A stretch of DNA of 5,773 bases from an uncultured Lachnospiraceae bacterium (GCA_902489925.1 CABUBX010000130.1:1-5773); one strand, 5' to 3'. Positions 1 through 5,773 are shown, counted from the stretch's first letter. The notes: generated from the sequence alone by a model not told the origin. Numbers and translations are program-made.

Positions 1-2
1 CT

Positions 3-101
3 TTTGAGCCGTGGATGGATGAGAAGGTGCGCGCAAAGAAACTTGCCGGATGGAAAAAAGCAGTGAAATGTGCCTTCGGTTGGGAGGAATCTGCTGAATA
101 A
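3..101 (+). CDS. glpK: Glycerol kinase, C-terminal end (partial)
   Basis: This is the last 32 codons of a gene that enters from the left edge and stops with TAA at 99-101. The visible peptide has the pattern FEPWMDE, then AGWKKAVKCAFGWEE, which matches the conserved C-terminus of glycerol kinase (E. coli GlpK ends in a closely similar GWKKAVKRAMAWEE segment). Glycerol kinase phosphorylates glycerol to sn-glycerol 3-phosphate in the cytoplasm, feeding glycolysis and phospholipid synthesis. Only the tail is visible, so the catalytic residues cannot be checked. The next gene starts 35 bp later on the same strand and also works in glycerolipid metabolism, so co-transcription is plausible. The call rests on a short but distinctive motif. 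Confidence 0.8.
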   Translation, partial: FEPWMDEKVRAKKLAGWKKAVKCAFGWEESAE

Positions 102-136
102 GCGGCGATTCGGTAAAATCTTCGGAGGTGAACATC

Positions 137-517
137 ATGAAGCAAAAGGCATCAAAAAAAGCCCCCCTTGTCAAAAGTTTTAAGTATGCATTTGAGGGTA
201 TATTTGCAGGTGTTATCAAAGAAAGAAATATGAAAATTCATTGTGCGGCGGCAGCGGCAGTGACGGCAGCAGGCTTTATTTTTCATATATCCGCTGCGGA
301 GTGGTGTATTTGCCTTGTGCTTTTTGGCCTTATTTTTTCTCTTGAGCTTGTAAATACAGCTGTCGAAGCGGTTGTGGATTTAGTGACCGAGGAACGGCGG
401 CCGCTTGCAAAGCTGGCGAAGGATACGGCGGCAGGTGCGGTACTCATTGCAGCGATAATGGCGGCAGGTGCAGGCTGTATTATTTTCATACCAAAGGTAA
501 TGATATTTTTTAAATAG
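137..517 (+). CDS. dgkA: Diacylglycerol / undecaprenol kinase (DgkA family)
   Basis: This is a 126-residue integral-membrane lipid kinase, the usual length for the family. It phosphorylates diacylglycerol or, in most Gram-positives, undecaprenol, using ATP-Mg at the inner face of the membrane. The family signature is clear: ELVNTAVEAVVDL at residues 70-82. E70 corresponds to the catalytic base (E69 of E. coli DgkA), E77 and E29 to the metal-binding glutamates, and KLAKD at 92-96 to the conserved KD segment. Three hydrophobic helices lie at about 36-52, 56-82 and 97-120. I chose ATG at 137 because GGAGGT (124-129) lies 7 bp upstream. An in-frame GTG at 128 overlaps that site and is unlikely to be the start. 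Which lipid is the substrate cannot be decided from sequence; the undecaprenol-kinase role is known from Gram-positive relatives. Confidence 0.9.
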   Translation: MKQKASKKAPLVKSFKYAFEGIFAGVIKERNMKIHCAAAAAVTAAGFIFHISAAEWCICLVLFGLIFSLELVNTAVEAVVDLVTEERRPLAKLAKDTAAGAVLIAAIMAAGAGCIIFIPKVMIFFK

Positions 518-529
518 GGAGACGAGCTT

Positions 530-586
530 GTGCAGATGATGAGGAAAAAGAGCTTAACAGCGGAGATGAACAGTAAGCATGGGTGA
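530..586 (+). pseudogene. Orphaned N-terminal fragment of the UbiB-like gene
   Basis: A GGGAG site at 517-521 sits 8 bp before a GTG at 530, which opens a short frame of 18 codons (MRKKSLTAEMNSKHG within it) stopping at TGA 584-586. The frame is basic and polar, as expected for the start of an AarF/UbiB protein, and it runs directly into the larger frame that carries RQRLREI. ATG 579, where the larger frame opens, has no good ribosome binding site at normal distance (GGAG at 562-565 is 13 bp away). The simplest reading is a frameshift between 580 and about 610 that split the N-terminus from the rest. It could instead be a chance short frame. Confidence 0.35.
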
Positions 587-1412
587 AGGAAACGCTGAAT
601 ATAGACAGCGCCTTCGGGAAATTACAGATGTACTTCGGCTGATTCTTGAGGATTTAGGTCCGACCTTTATTAAAATCGGACAGATTATGTCATTACATTC
701 GGATATTTTGCCGAAAAAGCATTGTGATGAGCTTATGCGGCTGTGTTCAGATGTATCGCCGATGCCTTTTGATGATGTCACGGCGGTCATTGATGAAGCA
801 TATGGCTTTTCGCATAAAGAAATTTTTTCAGAGATTGATAAGATGCCGTTGGGGGCGGCGTCCATAGCTCAAGTCCATAAGGCTGTTTTAAAAAACGGCG
901 AGAAGGTTGTCATCAAAGTACAGCGCAGGGGCATTTACGAGACGATGCTCGCAAGAGGTCTTACACACATGGAGGGTGTTCTTGTGAAAATAGCGCCGGA
1001 TATTAATATGGTTGAGATTGCATCAAAGCATATGGCTGGAATTTTGCTCAAAGAAAAAGATATTAAAAAGCTTTTGAAGCATAGTGGGAGAACGGTCTAC
1101 AAATCGCTTTATAAAATGCTGGAAATTCCGTCGCTTGCCGCAGATATTTTGGAAGGCTATTTAAAGGGGCAGACGCGCGTCAATATGGATTTGCATGCCT
1201 CAGATGATTTGGCAAGGCTGCTTCGGCGTCTTGTGCGTAATGTCGTTATGGGACTTTGGGTGATGGCACTTTTAATCAGCTCAAGTATTATATGTACAAC
1301 GGATATGAAGCCGAAGATTATGGGAATTCCGGCGCTTGGCGCCTTTGGCTATCTCGTGGCATTTTGTATCGTTATGTATGTTTTCATCAAACATATATTT
1401 TCGAAAAAATAG
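579..1412 (+). pseudogene. UbiB/AarF (ABC1) kinase-like protein with large internal deletion
   Basis: The 277-codon open frame has both ends of a UbiB/AarF atypical kinase but not its middle. N-terminal hallmarks are LGPTFIKIGQ with the KxGQ motif at 32-35, the alanine-rich loop AASIAQVH at 93-100 and the VIKVQ lysine K113. Directly after GIYETM (residue 123) it jumps to LARGLTHMEGV, which in full-length relatives lies about 200 residues further on. The catalytic Asp/Asn loop and the DFG-like metal site are therefore absent. The C-terminus is normal, with two hydrophobic helices in the last 60 residues. Relatives are about 530-560 residues. A second smaller gap seems to lie between ITDVL and RLILED (around 636), where about a dozen residues are usual. 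The product cannot be a normal kinase; I infer a decayed gene, although the frame stays open and a short protein may be made. Family assignment is firm; pseudogene status is likely. Confidence 0.72.
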
Positions 1413-1424
1413 AAAGGACGACTT

Positions 1425-2099
1425 ATGAAGGACAACGTAGAGAGAAACAAGTTATTTAAAGGGATTGAAAAGGACAGCCTAAACCGGATGCTCGTCTGTT
1501 CAAAGGCGCAGTACAAAAAGTATAAAAAAGGCGAAACCGTATTTCATCAGGAGATGGAGGCAAAAGTTATCTATGCCCTTTTATCGGGGCGTGTAGCGAT
1601 TGTCAAGCATTTAATTTCGGGCCGAAAAAATATATTATATGAGGTCGGACCGGGGGATGTTTTCGGAGAGCATTACTTTTTCGGGGACAGCCGCATATAC
1701 AAATATGGTGCGGAGGCTTATACGGACATCGAGGTGCTTGAAATTCCGTGGCAGTTTTTATTTTGCTTTTGTAATGAGGCGTGTAAGCATCATCAGCAGC
1801 TTGTGCAAAATATGCTGGAAATTTTGTCTATGAAGGAATGGATGACAATTAAAAAATTAAATATTGTCAGTACAGTATCGTTGACGGAAAGAATCTCCAC
1901 ATGGCTGCTTGACGAAGCAGAAACTTCAAATGTTGTGAAATTGAAATTAAACAGAGAAGAATTGGCCGATTATCTCGGAGTTGCCAGACCGTCGCTTTCA
2001 AGGGCGCTTATGCGTATGCAAAAGGACGGACTTATTGAAGCGGGCAAGAATCAAATAAAAATACTGGACAGAGAAAAATTGGAAAATTTTAGTAATTAA
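1425..2099 (+). CDS. Crp/Fnr-family transcriptional regulator
   Basis: This is a 224-residue cytoplasmic regulator of normal Crp/Fnr length. Residues about 10-110 form the cyclic-nucleotide-type beta-roll (GETVFHQ, LLSGRVAIVKH, GPGDVFGEHYF). About 120-145 is the dimerisation helix. About 150-220 is the Crp winged helix-turn-helix, with LNREELADYLGV at 175-186 and the recognition helix RPSLSRALMRM from 188. The canonical cAMP-contacting Arg-Ser/Thr pair of E. coli CRP is not evident, so cAMP is probably not the ligand. It has four cysteines: C25, C114, C116 and C120. Three are clustered at the beta-roll/helix junction, which could form a redox or metal site (inference). AAAGGA (1413-1418) lies 6 bp before ATG 1425. 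The gene sits 12 bp after the damaged UbiB gene and just upstream of the dehydrogenase/flavo-diiron operon, whose promoter carries a Crp/Fnr-type palindrome. It is therefore the obvious candidate regulator of that operon. Confidence 0.88.
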   Translation: MKDNVERNKLFKGIEKDSLNRMLVCSKAQYKKYKKGETVFHQEMEAKVIYALLSGRVAIVKHLISGRKNILYEVGPGDVFGEHYFFGDSRIYKYGAEAYTDIEVLEIPWQFLFCFCNEACKHHQQLVQNMLEILSMKEWMTIKKLNIVSTVSLTERISTWLLDEAETSNVVKLKLNREELADYLGVARPSLSRALMRMQKDGLIEAGKNQIKILDREKLENFSN

Positions 2100-2140
2100 T
2101 CCTGTGAATGTAACTTAGGTTACATACATAGGATTTTTTT
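2098..2140 (+). terminator. Intrinsic terminator of the Crp/Fnr gene
   Basis: A long hairpin begins at the regulator's stop codon. AATCCT (2098-2103) pairs with AGGATT (2130-2135), GTG with CAT inside it (one G-T wobble), then one A/A mismatch, then ATGTAAC (2108-2114) pairs with GTTACAT (2119-2125) around a TTAG loop. Seven T residues follow at 2134-2140, as in a rho-independent terminator. It would end transcription coming from the regulator gene, leaving the downstream operon to its own promoter. Its inner stem is the same DNA as the presumed operator. Confidence 0.7.
2108..2125. promoter_or_regulatory. Crp/Fnr-type palindromic operator
   Basis: ATGTAAC-TTAG-GTTACAT is a perfect 7-bp inverted repeat around a 4-bp centre, the size and spacing typical of binding sites for Crp/Fnr dimers. 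Its centre (2116.5) lies about 40.5 bp upstream of the start site predicted from the TATAAT box at 2145-2150. This matches class II activation, where the protein occupies the place of the -35 box. The likely binder is the regulator encoded immediately upstream. The palindrome is seen directly; the binder and the direction of control are inferred. Confidence 0.6.
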
Positions 2141-2157
2141 CTTGTATAATTGAGACA
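2119..2157 (+). promoter_or_regulatory. Promoter of the dehydrogenase-rubredoxin / flavo-diiron operon
   Basis: A consensus -10 box TATAAT lies at 2145-2150, giving a predicted start near 2157 and an untranslated leader of roughly 88 bases. No good -35 box exists at 16-18 bp; the region is occupied by the right half of the palindrome. This is what an activator-dependent promoter looks like. A weaker alternative, TTGAGA (2150-2155) with TATACG (2172-2177), lies just downstream and cannot be excluded. Confidence 0.5.
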
Positions 2158-2244
2158 TAATCTATAAAAAATATACGATTGTTTTGGGAAATTTGTCAGG
2201 GGTTAATATGAGAAAAATCATATTGCTAAGAAGGAGGTCATACA

Positions 2245-4164
2245 ATGTATTTTAAGACAACACAGGCACATGAGGCGCTCAGAGCCGAAATCAGAGAATG
2301 GGCGGAAAGAGAAATTAAACCAATTGCATTTACTTTAGATAAGGAAAATAGATTTCCGAAAGAACAAATCATGGATTTTGGAAAAAGAGGTTATTTGGGA
2401 CTGCCGTATCCGGAAGAATACGGCGGCATGGGAAAAGATATATTAAGCTATGCAATCGGTGTCGAAGAACTTTCCAGAGTGGACGGCGGTACGGGGGTTA
2501 TTTTATCGGCTCATGTATCGCTCGGAGCGTATCCTATTTTTGCATATGGTACAGAAGAACAGAAGCAGAAGTATCTTGTGCCGTTGGCAAAGGGTGAAAA
2601 AATCGGTGCTTTCGGACTTACAGAACCAAATGCAGGCTCGGATGCCGGCGGAACAGAAACAACGGCAGAGCTTGCAGGTGATTATTATATATTGAACGGT
2701 GAAAAGATTTTTATTACGAACGGCGGCGAGGCTGACATTTATGTGATTTTTGCAGTGACAACACCGGATATCGGCACAAGGGGCATTAGCGCTTTTATTG
2801 TCGAGAAAGGCTGGGAAGGCTTTACCTTTGGCGACCATTACGATAAGATGGGTATTCGTTCATCGGCAACGGCACAGCTTCTGTTTAATAATGTAAAAGT
2901 ACCTAAAGAAAATCTTCTCGGAAAAGAGGGACAGGGCTTTAAAATTGCGATGGCAACATTGGATGGCGGCCGTATCGGCATTGCGGCACAGGCGCTTGGG
3001 ATTGCCCAGGGCGCTTATGAGGCGGCTGTAGAGTATGCAAAGGACAGAGAGCAGTTTGGCGCACCGATTGCCCAACTTCAGGCAATTCAGTTTAAGATTG
3101 CAGAGATGGCAACAAAACTTCGTGCGGCAAGATTTCTCGTATACAGTGCGGCAGAGCTTAAAGAAAATCACGAGCCGTACGGCATGGAATCGGCAATGGC
3201 TAAAAAGTATGCTTCGGATGTCTGTCTTGAAATTGTAAATGATGCCCTTCAGGTTTTTGGCGGAAATGGCTATCTAAAGGGTATGGAGGTCGAAAGAGCC
3301 TACAGAGATGCAAAAATCTGTACAATTTATGAAGGTACAAATGAAATTCAGAATGTTGTTATCGCTTCACATATTTTAGGGAAGGCTGCAAAATCAAACG
3401 GCGCGCCTGTTAAGGCAAAAAAGAAAGCTGCGGTGACAGGAAGCAGAAAACGGATGATTTTTTCAGAAGGTTCTTCAAAAGAACGTGTTGAAAAGCTTGT
3501 TGAAAGCTTAAAGGCCGACGGATATGATTTTACAGTCGGTATTGATATTGATACGCCGATTATTCAGGCAGAGCGCGTTGTCAGCGCCGGAAAAGGTATC
3601 GGAAGCAAGGAAAATATGAAGCTTGTTTATGATTTGGCAGCAGCAGTGGGTGCGGCTGTCGGTTCGTCAAGACCTGTGGCAGAGCAGCTTCAATACCTTC
3701 CTTTAAACCGCTATGTCGGTATGAGCGGACAGAAGTTTACGGGAAATCTTTATATCGCCTGCGGTATTTCAGGTGCGGTACAGCACTTAAAGGGCATTAA
3801 GGAGGCATCGACAATTGTGGCGATTAACAGTAATGCCAATGCGCCGATTTTCAAGAATGCTGATTATGGTATTGTCGGTGATGTCAATGAGCTTCTTCCT
3901 TTATTGACAGCAGCGCTGGATACGGGGAAAGCCAAAAAACCGGCACCGCCGATGGTGAAGATGAAACGGGCCACAGTGGATGAGCCGACACCAGCCCCGG
4001 TAGGACGCTATGTTTGTATGGGCTGCGGCTATGAGTATATTCCTGAGCTTGGCGATGAGGAGGGCGAAATCCGTCCGGGTACAGCATTCAAGGAATTGCC
4101 GGAGGAATGGACATGTCCGGACTGCGGTGAAGAAAAAGTGAATTTCATTCCGTCATCAAATTAA
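2245..4164 (+). CDS. Acyl-CoA dehydrogenase - EtfA FAD domain - rubredoxin fusion
   Basis: This 639-residue protein has three redox modules. Residues 1-379 are a short-chain (butyryl-CoA type) acyl-CoA dehydrogenase, with GAFGLTEPNAGSDAGG, ITNGG, LDGGRIGIAAQALG and the catalytic glutamate E363 in IYEGTNEIQ. After a Lys/Ala-rich linker (about 380-403) and a short unrecognised segment, residues about 438-560 match the FAD-binding C-terminal domain of EtfA: SSRPVAEQ at 474-481, VGMSGQ at 491-496, CGISGAVQH at 506-514 and ADYGIVGD at 539-546. A Pro/Lys linker leads to a rubredoxin (about 588-635) with iron ligands C591, C594, C624 and C627. EtfB and the EtfA N-terminal domain are absent. Inferred electron path: acyl-CoA to FAD, to the ETF-type FAD, to the Fe centre. 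AAGGAGGT (2231-2238) lies 6 bp before ATG 2245. It is co-transcribed with the flavo-diiron gene, the likely acceptor. The native acyl-CoA is unknown, and the reverse direction (enoyl-CoA reduction) is possible. Confidence 0.93.
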   Translation: MYFKTTQAHEALRAEIREWAEREIKPIAFTLDKENRFPKEQIMDFGKRGYLGLPYPEEYGGMGKDILSYAIGVEELSRVDGGTGVILSAHVSLGAYPIFAYGTEEQKQKYLVPLAKGEKIGAFGLTEPNAGSDAGGTETTAELAGDYYILNGEKIFITNGGEADIYVIFAVTTPDIGTRGISAFIVEKGWEGFTFGDHYDKMGIRSSATAQLLFNNVKVPKENLLGKEGQGFKIAMATLDGGRIGIAAQALGIAQGAYEAAVEYAKDREQFGAPIAQLQAIQFKIAEMATKLRAARFLVYSAAELKENHEPYGMESAMAKKYASDVCLEIVNDALQVFGGNGYLKGMEVERAYRDAKICTIYEGTNEIQNVVIASHILGKAAKSNGAPVKAKKKAAVTGSRKRMIFSEGSSKERVEKLVESLKADGYDFTVGIDIDTPIIQAERVVSAGKGIGSKENMKLVYDLAAAVGAAVGSSRPVAEQLQYLPLNRYVGMSGQKFTGNLYIACGISGAVQHLKGIKEASTIVAINSNANAPIFKNADYGIVGDVNELLPLLTAALDTGKAKKPAPPMVKMKRATVDEPTPAPVGRYVCMGCGYEYIPELGDEEGEIRPGTAFKELPEEWTCPDCGEEKVNFIPSSN

Positions 4165-4185
4165 GCGAAAACAGGAGGTAAGAGC

Positions 4186-5388
4186 ATGAGCTGTGTGAGA
4201 AAAGTAACAGAAGATTTATACTGGGTTGGTGCCAATGATAAGCGCACACACCTTTTTGAAAATATACATCCGATTTCAAGGGGTGTATCCTATAATTCAT
4301 ATTTATTAATGGATGAAAAGAAAGTCCTTTTTGATACTGTGGACTGGTCTGTCTGCAGAGAGTTTCTGAAAAATGTTGAGGATGTACTTGACGGTGCTTC
4401 TCTGGATTATCTTGTGATTAACCATATGGAGCCGGACCATGCGGCTTCCATGGAAGAAGTGCTGCTTCGTTATCCTGAGTGTAAAGTCATCAGCAATGAA
4501 AAAGCATTTATGTTTATGCATCAGTTTGGTTTTAATGTAGAAGGCCGCAAGGAGGAAGTTAAAGAAGGCGATACAATATGTTTTGGAAAGCATACAGTAA
4601 CCTTTGTTGCCGCACCGATGGTGCATTGGCCGGAAGCGATGGTTACCTTTGATACAACCAATGGCGTTCTCTTTTCGGCAGATGCCTTTGGAAGTTTTGG
4701 CTCTTTAGATGGCAAGCTTTTTAACGATGAGGTGAACTTTGACAGAGACTGGATAGATGACGCGAGAAGATATTTCTGCAATATTGTCGGTAAATATGGT
4801 CCGTTTGTTCAGCATCTTCTTAAAAAAGCGGCAACTGTGCCTATTAAGATGTTTTGTCCTCTGCATGGTCCGGTATGGCGCACTGATTTAGGCTATTTTA
4901 TTGACAAGCATGATAAATGGAGTCGCTATGAGCCGGAAGAAAAGGGCGTCCTTATTGTCTATGCGTCAATGTACGGCAATACAGAGGCGGCAGCTCAAGA
5001 GCTTGCGAGCACGCTTTGTGAAAAAGGCATGACAAATGTTGCTGTTTATGATGTCTCAAAAACACATGTGTCTGAGCTTGTGGCAGAAGCCTTTAAATAC
5101 AGCCATATCGTTTTGGCATCGGTGACTTATAACTTAAATATTTATCCGGTGATGTACGACTTCCTGCATCATTTAAAGGGGTTGAATTTCCAAAAGAGAA
5201 CCTTTGGTTTGATTGAAAATGGCACGTGGGCGATTAAGTCGGGCTCTTTGATGAAGGCTTACATCGAAGAAAATTTAAAAGAATGTATGGTTTTAGGGGC
5301 TCAAGTCAGTGTGAATTCATCAGTTGATGAAACAAATAAGGCAGAATTTATATCACTTGCAGATTCTATTATCGAATCTATGAAGTAA
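4186..5388 (+). CDS. fprA: Flavo-diiron protein (FprA-type A-type flavoprotein)
   Basis: This is a 400-residue soluble enzyme, the standard length for a two-domain flavo-diiron protein. The N-terminal metallo-beta-lactamase-like domain (about 1-250) has the complete set of diiron ligands: H80, E82 and D84 with H85 in HMEPDH, H147 in MVHWPE, D166 in SADAFG and H227 in LHGPVW. The C-terminal flavodoxin domain (from about 254) has the FMN phosphate loop SMYGNT at 261-266. The family reduces O2 to water or NO to N2O in anaerobes, taking electrons from rubredoxin; which substrate is preferred cannot be read from sequence. There is no fused rubredoxin or NADH-oxidising domain, so a separate donor is needed. 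The upstream gene, ending 21 bp before, carries a rubredoxin domain. AGGAGG (4173-4178) lies 7 bp before ATG 4186. A terminator follows directly, so this is the last gene of the operon. Confidence 0.95.
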   Translation: MSCVRKVTEDLYWVGANDKRTHLFENIHPISRGVSYNSYLLMDEKKVLFDTVDWSVCREFLKNVEDVLDGASLDYLVINHMEPDHAASMEEVLLRYPECKVISNEKAFMFMHQFGFNVEGRKEEVKEGDTICFGKHTVTFVAAPMVHWPEAMVTFDTTNGVLFSADAFGSFGSLDGKLFNDEVNFDRDWIDDARRYFCNIVGKYGPFVQHLLKKAATVPIKMFCPLHGPVWRTDLGYFIDKHDKWSRYEPEEKGVLIVYASMYGNTEAAAQELASTLCEKGMTNVAVYDVSKTHVSELVAEAFKYSHIVLASVTYNLNIYPVMYDFLHHLKGLNFQKRTFGLIENGTWAIKSGSLMKAYIEENLKECMVLGAQVSVNSSVDETNKAEFISLADSIIESMK

Positions 5389-5396
5389 ATAAAGAT

Positions 5397-5430
5397 AGGG
5401 CGGTTCGGATATAATCCGGCCGCCCTGTTT
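5397..5430. terminator. Hairpin terminator between convergent genes
   Basis: AGGGCGG...CGGAT (5397-5410) pairs with ATCCG...CCGCCCT (5414-5426) around an ATA loop, with a small TT/G internal irregularity. The GC-rich stem is followed by GTTTT on the plus strand. Reading the other way, the minus-strand flank after the stem is also T-rich. It lies 8 bp after the flavo-diiron stop codon and 12 bp from the stop of the convergent gene, so it probably serves both. Confidence 0.8.
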
Positions 5431-5441
5431 TAGCTTCTGTA

Positions 5442-5773
5442 TTAATTTACGGTTTCTGATGCTGCGCTTTCGCTTTCTTTGACAGTATCGGAGAAGGTGT
5501 CGGATGTTTCGTTTTCCTTGATAGTATCGGAGAAGGTGTCGGATGTTTCATTTTCCCGCTCGGTACCGTCGTTTATTTGCTCGGAAGAGCTGCCATAGTT
5601 GCTGAAAAGCGCTTTTTCTACATTGTCCCTGCCTCGGATTAAGGCGGACTGCAGTTTATCGCCGGCATAGCGCAATACGGCTACAGTGCCGTCGGCAAGG
5701 CTGTACATTTCAAAGCTTTCTTTTTGTGCAAGCGCGCTGTCACTTTTTCCCAATAAGTCTTCGACATCGCTTC
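5442..5773 (-). CDS. Unrecognised protein, C-terminal part (partial, runs off the window)
   Basis: A minus-strand frame is open from the right edge to TAA at 5442-5444, giving 109 visible residues of a longer protein. A TTG at 5753 is in frame but has no ribosome binding site, and the frame continues past it (SDVEDLL precedes it), so I do not treat it as the start. The part nearest the edge reads EDLLGKSDS ... YSLADGTVAVLRYAGDKLQSALI. That resembles a small beta-rich module of the kind seen in some secreted or lipoprotein-like proteins, but I cannot name the family. From about 5595 down the protein is an acidic Ser/Thr/Glu-rich tail with no hydrophobic segment, ending SETVN, likely disordered and containing two near-identical 13-residue repeats. 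The function is unknown. It is convergent with the flavo-diiron operon and shares its terminator. Confidence 0.6.
   Translation of the reverse strand, partial: SDVEDLLGKSDSALAQKESFEMYSLADGTVAVLRYAGDKLQSALIRGRDNVEKALFSNYGSSSEQINDGTERENETSDTFSDTIKENETSDTFSDTVKESESAASETVN
5479..5556. repeat. Tandem 39-bp duplication (two copies)
   Basis: Copies at 5479-5517 and 5518-5556 are directly adjacent and differ at only 2 of 39 positions. The unit is a multiple of three, so the minus-strand frame is kept and each copy encodes 13 residues (ENETSDTFSDT followed by I/V and K). The near identity points to a recent duplication or a unit that varies in copy number. Confidence 0.9.

Noticed and set aside
128..136. 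GTG at 128 as start of the lipid kinase
   Set aside because: The GTG overlaps the GGAGGT ribosome binding site itself; ATG at 137 is at the correct 7-bp distance.
1377..1395. TATGTTT-TCATC-AAACATA inverted repeat about 30 bp upstream of the regulator gene
   Set aside because: It lies inside the UbiB-like C-terminal coding region, is AT-rich, and has a 5-bp centre and half-sites unlike the ATGTAAC palindrome downstream. There is no convincing promoter around it, so chance is more likely than autoregulation.
2503..3171. Long minus-strand frames opposite the dehydrogenase
   Set aside because: They are Cys/Leu-rich with no family features and lie antisense to a clearly coding, well-conserved gene; they are shadows of its codon pattern.
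4601..4620. GTAACCTTTGTTGCC as a second copy of the operator palindrome
   Set aside because: The arms do not match as a palindrome and it lies within the conserved coding sequence of the flavo-diiron protein.
5442..5753. Minus-strand protein starting at TTG 5753 as a complete 103-residue gene
   Set aside because: The frame stays open to the window edge and no ribosome binding site precedes the TTG; the visible part is the C-terminus of a longer protein.

Overview
The window reads as a piece of a chromosome from an anaerobic, fairly low-GC Firmicute. A Clostridia/Lachnospiraceae-type gut anaerobe is the best fit. The reasons are strong AGGAGG ribosome binding sites, a butyryl-CoA-dehydrogenase-type enzyme, a flavo-diiron protein and a small DgkA-type lipid kinase. 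No genus can be named from the sequence alone. There are no RNA genes, CRISPR arrays or insertion sequences, and no stretch over 300 bases lacks a gene.

Left part (1-1412, + strand): the last codons of a glycerol kinase gene (glpK), then a complete small integral-membrane diacylglycerol/undecaprenol kinase, then a damaged UbiB/AarF-family kinase-like gene. The UbiB-like reading frame is open, but about 200 residues are missing from its middle, including the catalytic and metal-binding motifs. Its original N-terminus appears to lie in another frame just upstream.

Middle (1425-2245): a Crp/Fnr-family regulator with four cysteines, three of them clustered. It is followed by a short control region in which three things overlap: a 7+4+7 palindrome, the regulator's own terminator hairpin, and a promoter whose -10 box (TATAAT) places the palindrome centre near -40.5. 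That is the classic position for activation by a Crp/Fnr protein.

Right part (2245-5388): a two-gene operon. The first gene encodes an unusual single-chain electron-transfer protein: acyl-CoA dehydrogenase, then the FAD-binding domain of EtfA, then rubredoxin. The second, 21 bp downstream, is a flavo-diiron protein (FprA type) with all its iron ligands, a class that takes electrons from rubredoxin and reduces O2 or NO. Read together, the pair looks like a self-contained chain from an acyl-CoA to O2/NO that bypasses the soluble EtfAB shuttle and NADH, with the adjacent Crp/Fnr protein as candidate switch. This is the most interesting system in the window; the function is inferred from domains and gene order.

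Right edge: a strong hairpin terminator at 5397-5430 separates the operon from a convergent minus-strand gene. Only the C-terminal part of that gene is present. It ends in a low-complexity acidic/Ser/Thr tail carrying a 39-bp tandem duplication.
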